Part shown: positions 57,674-64,000 of the stretch, in pieces
Layout: every line of letters begins with the position of its first letter
How positions within the stretch are numbered: the stretch's first letter is position 1
Assembly: GCF_016924755.1 (NCBI RefSeq)
Contig: NZ_JAFFJX010000008.1
Span: 1-64,000 of the forward strand
Source: Longitalea arenae
GTDB taxonomy: Bacteria; Bacteroidota; Bacteroidia; Chitinophagales; Chitinophagaceae
DNA length: 64,000 nucleotides
Direction: 5' to 3'
Notes under the pieces: model-generated
Told to the model about the DNA's origin: nothing
Seen by the model: only the letters and a program-made list of their open reading frames with translations
The model's database searches: none
Made by a program: the position numbers and the translations under genes

Positions 57674-59452
57674 TTAAGGGGTTGGAGGCTTTTTTCTCAA
57701 CTTTGCTACTTCCTCAGCAGCTACCAGGCCTTTTTCATTATTGAACCGCTTATTAATATACGTAGCAATGGAAGCGATGGCATGATCATCTAAAAAACCG
57801 CCATGCGCCGGCATGACGCCGTTATAGGTTTTGCCGTTCACTTTAATTTCTCCCTGCTGGCCATACAGGATCACATTGATCAGTTTTTTTTTATTGCCCG
57901 CAAACCAGTCAGACCCCGCCAGTGGCGGGTAACGGTTATTATCTCCTTTCCCATCCCGCTGGTGGCAGCCGGCGCAATAACTATTATACAGGATCAGTCC
58001 GTTCATTTCACCACCCATGCCCAGGTAGTCTTTCACTTCATCAGGCGTTTTGATATAGGTGCGTGATTTGCGTTTTTCCATGGCCGCGAGTTGTTGCGCA
58101 CCAAATGCATTTTTATCGCCTTTATACATTACCCGCCAGATCTTTCCTTTATTGGATTCGGAGATATATAAGGAGCCATCCGGGCCCATGGCAAGTCCCA
58201 TAGGCCGGTATTTCGCATCGCTGGTATTGAATACGGTGTCTACGCCGGTAAAACCATCGGCAAACACTTCCCATGCGCCGGTTGGCTTCCCATTTTCGAA
58301 CGGAACAAAACATACAATATATCCAGCCTGCGGGTAAGGTGACCTATCGGTAGAGCCATGAAAAGCAATAAAAGCGCCTTTACGGTATCGCGCCGGGAAT
58401 TGATCACCGGTATAAAACAAAAGGTCCATCGGCGCCCAGTGACCCGGGAAACCCATTACCGGCACATCGAAGCGGCTCGCTCTGCCAACGATCTTGCCAT
58501 CGCCGCCATAGCCCGGTTGTAAAACATTTTTTTTCAGCATATGATCATAGTACGCATAGGGCCACCCGAAATTGGAATGTTCGGTCACTTTTAACAAAGG
58601 CTCCGATGGCAGCACAGCCGCCTGCCAGGCAGTAAATACCTGGGGATAGCGGGTATGAAAATTATCCATACCATTCATCGCTACATACAGGCAATCGTCC
58701 ATAGGGTTCCAGTCGATAGCCAGTACACTCCGGATGCCCGTGGCATATTTATAACCATCTTTCTGGGTTTGGTTTCTTTTAGCGGCCCTGAACCGCCAGA
58801 TGCCGGCATATTTCTCCAGCTCGGGGGCAGGATCGAGCCCTTTACCGCCGGGAATACCGGCTGGTCCCACCAGGTTGATATCCTGTGCCGCATCAGTGGG
58901 GGCGCCAAAGGGTACATACATATTGCCATGCCGGTCAAAAGCAAATGGCTTGGCCGTATGCCAGTGTTTTTTCAGGTTCGGGTCGTCGTCAATAAGTATC
59001 ACCTCCGTTTTACTATCGGGCACGAGTTGACCGGTTTTCAGTCTGTTCCTGAAAATAGATTTAACAGTGGCCGTGTACAAATAGCCATTGTGAACGGCAA
59101 TGCCTGCGGGCAAGCCGCCTTCATCTTTATAATCGCCAAAATAGCTTATGATGTCGGCCTTGCCATCCTGATCAGCATCCCGAAGGGCCACCGTTCCGCC
59201 GCTGCCATGCATAATGTCGTTGTAGGTTAACTTAACGTAGATGTCGCCGTTGGTATTTACGGTAAGATGCCTTGCCCGGCCCAGGCTATCGGCCACTACC
59301 ACCGCCTCAAAACGATCGGGTAAGAACAGTCCGCCATTATCGGGGTCACCTGGTGGCAGCGGCTGTTTTTTGGGCGATTTACAGCAAACCATCAGGATAC
59401 ATATAAAAAACAAATACGAGGTGCAATACCGGCGAATCAATAATGAGGGCAT
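57674..59452 (-). CDS. Soluble sugar dehydrogenase-like beta-propeller fused to cytochrome c
   Basis: A 592-aa lipoprotein-like protein (signal ending near VCC). Residues ~45-460 form a propeller of the PQQ-dependent glucose/sorbosone dehydrogenase type (GSGGTVALRDADQDGKAD, AFDRHGNMYVPFGAP, GLAMGPDGSLYISESNKGKI). The C-terminal domain (~485-580) is a class I cytochrome c with heme motif CAGCH and a candidate distal methionine in NGVMPAHGG. The fusion would pass electrons from sugar oxidation directly to heme. First gene of a likely pair with the CBM9-like gene. Confidence 0.87.
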   Translation of the reverse strand: MPSLLIRRYCTSYLFFICILMVCCKSPKKQPLPPGDPDNGGLFLPDRFEAVVVADSLGRARHLTVNTNGDIYVKLTYNDIMHGSGGTVALRDADQDGKADIISYFGDYKDEGGLPAGIAVHNGYLYTATVKSIFRNRLKTGQLVPDSKTEVILIDDDPNLKKHWHTAKPFAFDRHGNMYVPFGAPTDAAQDINLVGPAGIPGGKGLDPAPELEKYAGIWRFRAAKRNQTQKDGYKYATGIRSVLAIDWNPMDDCLYVAMNGMDNFHTRYPQVFTAWQAAVLPSEPLLKVTEHSNFGWPYAYYDHMLKKNVLQPGYGGDGKIVGRASRFDVPVMGFPGHWAPMDLLFYTGDQFPARYRKGAFIAFHGSTDRSPYPQAGYIVCFVPFENGKPTGAWEVFADGFTGVDTVFNTSDAKYRPMGLAMGPDGSLYISESNKGKIWRVMYKGDKNAFGAQQLAAMEKRKSRTYIKTPDEVKDYLGMGGEMNGLILYNSYCAGCHQRDGKGDNNRYPPLAGSDWFAGNKKKLINVILYGQQGEIKVNGKTYNGVMPAHGGFLDDHAIASIATYINKRFNNEKGLVAAEEVAKLRKKPPTP

Positions 59453-59734
59453 GGCCTTTGGTTTAGTGAATAATTGCCTTGTCAGATGAATGATCTGACG
59501 ATAGTATTACAGCAGGTTTTGAGTGCTACAGAAGACGAAAATGAATGCTATTCCCCGTCTTATCAAGTGGGTCGTTAAGTGTAGTTTGTAACTTAAATTT
59601 ACAAAAATTTTTGAGCCGCGGCCATATCATCTTAGCGGGAAGCCGCCCGGTAGTGAACTGCTGCGGGTAAAGCAGGTTTTAAACAAAATGGCTGCCCGGT
59701 TGGTTATTGTTCTTTTAAAACCAAAAGATCTACA

Positions 59735-60253
59735 ATGAGTGATGTTGCCTTAACTGCCGGCACCCAACCGGCCCAGGAACTGTTTATTAAAATGGCAGTG
59801 GCCGCCTGGGATGCTTCTACGAACCAATGTTCCAAACTATTTGATGAATTGACCGATGACCAACTGGCTGCTGAAGCTTCGCCGGGCAGAAATACCGGTA
59901 AATATCTGTTGGGGCACCTGGTGGCCGTTACCGACAGAATGTTGCCCTTACTGGGTTTGGGCGAACGTTTGCACCCTGAGCTCGACAATGCATTTTTAGC
60001 AAACCCTGATAAGTCGGGCCTGGAAACACCACCGCTGCAGGAGCTGAGAAAATACTGGAAAGAAGTAAATGCAAAATTTTCAGCGGCCATAGCGGCAATA
60101 CCGCCCGGTGAATGGTTTGCTAAACATACAGCCGTATCGGCTGAGGATTTTGCCAAAGAACCGCATCGTAACAAGTTAAATGTGCTTATCAACAGAACCA
60201 ATCATCAAAGCTTACATTACGGTCAGCTGCTTTACTGCAGGCCTAAGAAATAA
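59735..60253 (+). CDS. DinB family protein, second copy
   Basis: A 172-aa DinB/YfiT-like four-helix bundle. KYLLGHLVAVTDRMLPLLG contains the first histidine and NRTNHQSLHYGQLLY the second pair. It is only distantly like the copy at 56314, with a different N-terminus (AQELFIKMAVAAWDAS). Substrate unknown. Single gene, preceded by 282 bp of non-coding DNA that shows nothing distinctive. Confidence 0.85.
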   Translation: MSDVALTAGTQPAQELFIKMAVAAWDASTNQCSKLFDELTDDQLAAEASPGRNTGKYLLGHLVAVTDRMLPLLGLGERLHPELDNAFLANPDKSGLETPPLQELRKYWKEVNAKFSAAIAAIPPGEWFAKHTAVSAEDFAKEPHRNKLNVLINRTNHQSLHYGQLLYCRPKK

Positions 60254-60432
60254 GCTGGTAAAGTTGTATAAATCATTTTTTCTGCAGTCGATTTGCTGCC
60301 GGTTGGCAGTAACTCCTGTATATTTTCCTAACTTGAATGGCTGAAACTACCTTCAGCCATTTACTTTTACATATTTTGAAAGGGTGAAGCCTGATTGTTA
60401 ACCTGGTTATACACCCATTAAAGCAGCTGCAG

Positions 60433-61287
60433 ATGAAAAAGAAGATCGATTATATACTGGATGCCCGCGAGAAAAAGATCACCGAGGAGGATACCGTGCG
60501 TCAGCCACTGCCACACAAGGATTTTCGCTTTGCCAACCCCTTTATTGTAATACACCACGTTGGGCCCGTTACTTATAAAGCCGGTCAGCAGGCGCGGATC
60601 CACCCGCATCCGCACCGCGGGTTCAGTCCATACACATTTATGTTGCAGGGCGAAGGCTTCCACCGCGATAATGCCGGAAATGACGAAGTGATAAAAGCCG
60701 GCGGCGTACAGTGGATGTTTGCCGGCCGTGGCCTTTTACACAGCGAAGGGCCTACCAAAGAAATGCTGCAGCAGGGTGGTGTGCAGGAGTTGGTTCAGCT
60801 TTGGATCAATGCGCCAAGGGCCAACAAATGGGATAAGCCTTTTTATCAGTCAGCGGCTGCCGAACAATTGCCTAGGGTGATAGCGCAGGAAGGCGTTCAG
60901 TTCAGGCTGGCCAGCGGCGATTATGATGGCCAAACCGGACCCATTCAAAACTTTACACCGGTTATTTCGATGGTTGGCGAAATAAGTGCTGGCAGGGAAA
61001 TTGAATTACATGCCACGCCTGATTACTGGACTTTGCTGTACGTAATAAAAGGAAAAGTGGTGGTGAATGAGCAGCCGGTAGCCATGCATCACCTGGTGGT
61101 ATTTGATAAGGCCGGAACCGATATCCTGCTTTCCGCTGCAGAAGAGGCTCAGGTTTTATTTCTAAGTGCTGAACCCATTGATGAACCTATTGCAGCAAAG
61201 GATAATTATGTAATGAATACCATGGAGGAGATCGATCAGGCGATGGAGGATTATAAAAACGGAGAATTCGGACAATTAAGCTATTAA
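60433..61287 (+). CDS. Pirin family protein
   Basis: A 284-aa bicupin of the pirin family. The N-terminal cupin keeps the iron ligands: H59 and H61 in HPHRGF, then H103 and E105 in LLHSEGP. The second cupin is metal-free as usual. Bacterial pirins have quercetinase or regulatory activity; this one is otherwise unassigned. It precedes the Dps gene by 13 bp, so both may be made together in an oxidative-stress response. Confidence 0.93.
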   Translation: MKKKIDYILDAREKKITEEDTVRQPLPHKDFRFANPFIVIHHVGPVTYKAGQQARIHPHPHRGFSPYTFMLQGEGFHRDNAGNDEVIKAGGVQWMFAGRGLLHSEGPTKEMLQQGGVQELVQLWINAPRANKWDKPFYQSAAAEQLPRVIAQEGVQFRLASGDYDGQTGPIQNFTPVISMVGEISAGREIELHATPDYWTLLYVIKGKVVVNEQPVAMHHLVVFDKAGTDILLSAAEEAQVLFLSAEPIDEPIAAKDNYVMNTMEEIDQAMEDYKNGEFGQLSY

Positions 61288-61300
61288 AACAGTTTTACAT

Positions 61301-61774
61301 ATGCAACCCAACATTGGCATTAAACCAGAGAACCTGAGTGCAGTATCGCACATTTTGAATGGCATCTTAGCAGATGAGTTTTTGCTGTACACCAAAACAC
61401 GCAACGCACACTGGAATGTAGAAGGCCCCGATTTCCATGATAAACATAAATTCTTTGAAAGCCAGTATGAGCAGCTCGATGAGATCATGGATGAAGTAGC
61501 TGAACGCATCCGTATTTTAGGCCATTATGCACCCGGCACCCTGAAAGATTTTTTGAAGCTGACCCATTTGACCGAGCAGATGCGTGAAAAGAATGATAGT
61601 GCCGGATTCATTCGTGAACTGCTGGCCGATCATGAAACGATCATCATTACCATGCGGGAGAATATCGACCGTTTTGCCAATGAGTTCAAGGATGCCGGTA
61701 CCAGTGATTTTATTACCGGCCTCATGGAACTGCACGAAAAAATGGCCTGGATGCTGCGGGCACATTTGCGCTAA
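61301..61774 (+). CDS. dps: Dps-family ferritin-like DNA protection protein
   Basis: A 157-aa Dps. The dimer-interface ferroxidase residues line up: H37, H49, E53, D64 and E68 in the block NAHWNVEGPDFHDKHKFFE and EIMDEVAER. The protein forms 12-mers that oxidise iron with peroxide and protect DNA in stationary phase. The N-terminus is short and not lysine-rich, so direct DNA binding may be weak. It follows the pirin gene by 13 bp and ends at a very strong terminator. Confidence 0.95.
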   Translation: MQPNIGIKPENLSAVSHILNGILADEFLLYTKTRNAHWNVEGPDFHDKHKFFESQYEQLDEIMDEVAERIRILGHYAPGTLKDFLKLTHLTEQMREKNDSAGFIRELLADHETIIITMRENIDRFANEFKDAGTSDFITGLMELHEKMAWMLRAHLR

Positions 61775-61788
61775 TTGATTCTCATCAT

Positions 61789-61831
61789 AAAAAAGGTGGC
61801 ACCCTTCGGTTGAGGGGTGCCACTTTTTTTT
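61789..61831. terminator. Strong bidirectional terminator after dps
   Basis: Stem GTGGCACCC (61796-61804) with GGGTGCCAC (61815-61823), extended by A run and T run, gives about 14 bp, followed by T8. It lies between dps (+) and the lipoprotein gene (-). Confidence 0.9.
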
Positions 61832-61848
61832 ATTGATTGCTGCCCGTG

Positions 61849-63123
61849 TTAATCATAGTCGGATAACCTCACGGCAAACACACAGCGATTATCGGTGCCA
61901 TATTTTTCCGTTTCATACTCGGTCAGGTTCCACAAATAACCGGTGCTTTCTTCCAGATACAGGTCCTCGGCGCCATGTGGCCAGCGATAACGCACGCCGG
62001 CAGCGGTGCCGTCATTATACCGCACCAGCCGGGCGGTGGAGCCTTCATAACTGCTGTTGCCCGTGGTGGCCATAAAGGTCTTGGTGCCGGTGCGGTAAAC
62101 GCCCTGGATGCCGTTTACGTTCGTGTTATCATTGTCAATGGGAGTAATTACTTCAGGTAACGGCGAGCTTACTATCTGGCCGGAAGCATTTAAATGAAAG
62201 CCATACACTTTCGGTACGGTGGTGCTGGATGATTCAATGTACTGGCCTGTCCAAAGCATTTTATCGGAAGCCGTAAGGCCTGTGCCCGTCTCGATGCAGG
62301 AGAAAGGTTTTGCATTGGTGATCTTATAATAACCGGTCTGCGGTAAAATATAAGCATAGTTAAATGCTTTCAGGCTGCCATCTGTTTCTTTGCCGATGCG
62401 CGTTTCTGTAGCATCCCCTTCCGCAGCTATGAATTTGGTGAGGTCGAATACCCGGATGCCGAGTCCGGTGTCAACTACATATATTTTACCGGCAAAAAAG
62501 GCAACGCCACCGGCATGCATGGTTACCGGCGCATAACTGGCCAGCTGTACATAGCTGTTGGAAGGATCATACAATTCACCATTCGACATATTGGCCTTGT
62601 TCTGCACCAGCAGAATATGGCGGTAAGTAATATTGCTCATGCTGGTGATATCAACCAGTGAGATGCGAACGCCTTTATGCTGGTTGTTCACCCCCGGGAT
62701 GTTCGAAGGCCCCACCCCGTACCAGGTGATCAGCAGGAAGTTCCTGCCGCCCCAGGTGAAACCGGTGATGCCCTGGGGGCGCCATTCGTTCGTTTGCTGG
62801 TCGCCGCTATTCCATTTAAACCCTTTTACCTGGCGGTCGCTGGGAATATTGAAACCGTATACGGCCGTGTATCCGGTGCTGGTGCCAGCCCGGTTAAGGT
62901 TCACCTGGTCGGGCGTATTAAAACCATAAGAGGAAAGACTGTTAACAAAGCTGCTTTCATCAGTATAGGTCACTGTTACATTTGTTGCCGGGGCGTTTTC
63001 TACAGGAAAGCGCGTATCGTTAGTGGTAGCTGATCCGTCGGCAGATGACGGCTGCGTTTGTTTTACGCAGGCATGCAGGGTCGTGGCTGCTATTGCAGCA
63101 ACACAATAATTGCGCAAGCTCAT
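61849..63123 (-). CDS. Secreted lipoprotein, possible beta-propeller, unknown function
   Basis: A 424-aa protein with a lipoprotein signal (ATTLHAC, C19). The mature part has repeating blade-like segments, for example ITGFTWGGRNFLLITWYG, AGGVAFFAGKIYVVDTGLG and QGVYRTGTKTFMATTGNSS, suggesting a seven-bladed propeller. No catalytic motif is visible. I have seen similar proteins described only as secreted proteins. Surface-exposed and single-gene. Convergent with dps. Confidence 0.65.
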   Translation of the reverse strand: MSLRNYCVAAIAATTLHACVKQTQPSSADGSATTNDTRFPVENAPATNVTVTYTDESSFVNSLSSYGFNTPDQVNLNRAGTSTGYTAVYGFNIPSDRQVKGFKWNSGDQQTNEWRPQGITGFTWGGRNFLLITWYGVGPSNIPGVNNQHKGVRISLVDITSMSNITYRHILLVQNKANMSNGELYDPSNSYVQLASYAPVTMHAGGVAFFAGKIYVVDTGLGIRVFDLTKFIAAEGDATETRIGKETDGSLKAFNYAYILPQTGYYKITNAKPFSCIETGTGLTASDKMLWTGQYIESSSTTVPKVYGFHLNASGQIVSSPLPEVITPIDNDNTNVNGIQGVYRTGTKTFMATTGNSSYEGSTARLVRYNDGTAAGVRYRWPHGAEDLYLEESTGYLWNLTEYETEKYGTDNRCVFAVRLSDYD

Positions 63124-63532
63124 AGGACTGCTTTTTGGTTAAATGAATATTGTTGATGAGTGAATGGAAAAAATGGTGCGCGCAGACATTTCAGGTTTTC
63201 CTGATCATAGTTATAAAAATTCCATAAGAGTAACAAAAGAACTACCGGTCATCCCGCTATGTTTTTTCCACAAAACCCTTGCGCACATGGCGTCTTCTCC
63301 GCATATTAAGTGTATGTGAAATCTTTTTCAAAAAACGCCCGGATTATTCGCAATGCATCGGCAGAAAGCTGCAAGTGCCTGGAAAATAGATGTAAAATTA
63401 TTATAAGGTGTTTGGGAGCCTGTAATGGCAGGGAGTGACAAATTAAATTAATTTATACAGTTCCCGCAGGTAACTTTGCATGCTGTTGCCAATAAGTATT
63501 ATCTTATACAACGACATTAAAACTTTTTTCGC
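63124..63532. other. Divergent intergenic region
   Basis: About 400 bp between the lipoprotein gene and the SWIM gene. An exact -7 element TAACTTTG lies at 63471-63478, about 55 bp before the SWIM start. Nothing else is recognisable. Confidence 0.5.
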
Positions 63533-64000
63533 TTGCAATTATCCGAAGAACAAGTGCTTGCCCTGGCGCCTGATGAATCTTCCAAAAAATCAGGTAAAGA
63601 GCTGTGTAACCCGGCGAAGTGGGTAAGCAGGGGTGTAAATGAGCTGGCGCTCTGGGGCGAATGCCAGGGCAGCGGCAGCAAACCTTATCAGGCGCAGGTC
63701 GACCTGGTGAATATCGCTTTTAAATGCAGTTGTCCCAGCCGGAAATTTCCCTGTAAACATGGAATAGGCTTACTCTTGTTATACGCGCGTTATAAAACAG
63801 CATTTACCAGCACTGCGATGCCGGCCTGGGTCTCCGAATGGATCAGTAAACGATCGGAGCGCCAGGAAAAACAGGCGGTGCAAAAAGAAAGAGCGGTTGA
63901 TGAAGCGGCGCAGGCAAAAAGGCGCCAGGCCCGTGAGCAGAAAGTGAGTGATGGTATTGAAGAACTGTTACAATGGATAAAAGATATCATTCGAAACGGC
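63533..64000 (+). CDS. SWIM zinc-finger protein, cut by window end
   Basis: At least 156 codons, open to the window edge. The frame has an upstream stop at 63518-63520 and the first usable start is the TTG at 63533, giving a start MQLSEEQVLALAPD that matches relatives I know; a GTG at 63554 is the alternative. The SWIM motif CSCPSRKFPCKHG lies at residues 69-81 with all four ligands. SWIM proteins of this type (~400-450 aa) usually head operons with an AAA ATPase and VWA-domain proteins. The C-terminal part is highly charged helix. Confidence 0.88.
   Translation, partial: MQLSEEQVLALAPDESSKKSGKELCNPAKWVSRGVNELALWGECQGSGSKPYQAQVDLVNIAFKCSCPSRKFPCKHGIGLLLLYARYKTAFTSTAMPAWVSEWISKRSERQEKQAVQKERAVDEAAQAKRRQAREQKVSDGIEELLQWIKDIIRNG

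Overview
The window reads as chromosomal DNA of a Bacteroidota bacterium, most likely family Chitinophagaceae (Niastella/Chitinophaga-like). Grounds: a SusC/SusD outer-membrane pair, a WYL regulator of the type common in that family, many secreted proteins and lipoproteins, little Shine-Dalgarno signal, and several exact copies of the Bacteroidota -7 promoter element TAnnTTTG. No phage, insertion sequence, rRNA or CRISPR array is visible. The family assignment is inference from gene content.

Layout. 1-175: tandem 42-bp repeats carrying a perfect 14-bp palindrome, then an AraC regulator and an MFS drug-efflux pump. 2636-6724 (minus): TolB-like/TPR protein, vanadium-type haloperoxidase/PAP2 phosphatase and homocysteine S-methyltransferase. 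6959-9759: CAP-domain protein facing a short UvrA-like ATPase. 9934-15731: a large secreted MG2-type protein, then an endonuclease/exonuclease/phosphatase (EEP) protein, a YdcF-like protein and an SGNH hydrolase. 15768-16445: a DUF2459 protein.

16596-22330 is the most unusual part. Two overlapping YcgL-type nucleotidyltransferase genes lie downstream of a large RING/TerD-like protein. That gene is preceded by a 185-nt RNA gene with a perfect tRNA acceptor, D arm and T arm but about 120 nt where the anticodon arm should be. A 20-bp motif occurs four times in and around the RNA gene. A divergent WYL-domain regulator has two identical-architecture dyads upstream. I interpret this as a candidate RNA-repair or RNA-damage-response island built on a tRNA-mimic RNA. 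No RNA ligase is visible.

22518-27746: FtsX-type ABC permease, ArsR-AHSA1 stress operon with a twin-dyad autoregulated promoter, and two unknown genes. 28202-37808: a six-gene SusC/SusD operon with a metallophosphoesterase, MFS transporter, FAD oxidoreductase and EEP hydrolase but no glycosidase. 37908-41494: a barrel protein with a kinase-like N-terminal half and a SnoaL/ABM fusion. 41559-45128 (minus): a complete acyl-CoA carboxylase operon. 45241-50835: GNAT, lone receiver domain, small protein, pectinesterase-esterase pair, WG-repeat protein and SRPBCC protein. 50891-55210: L,D-transpeptidase, SWIB protein with histone-like tail, a second ArsR gene with the same twin-dyad promoter, a minisatellite and a GlxA-type regulator. 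55562-64000: VOC, two DinB proteins, heme c sugar dehydrogenase-like protein, CBM9-like protein, pirin, Dps, a secreted lipoprotein and the start of a SWIM zinc-finger gene cut by the window edge.

All functional calls come from reading motifs by eye. Protein-family names are from memory and no database search was run.
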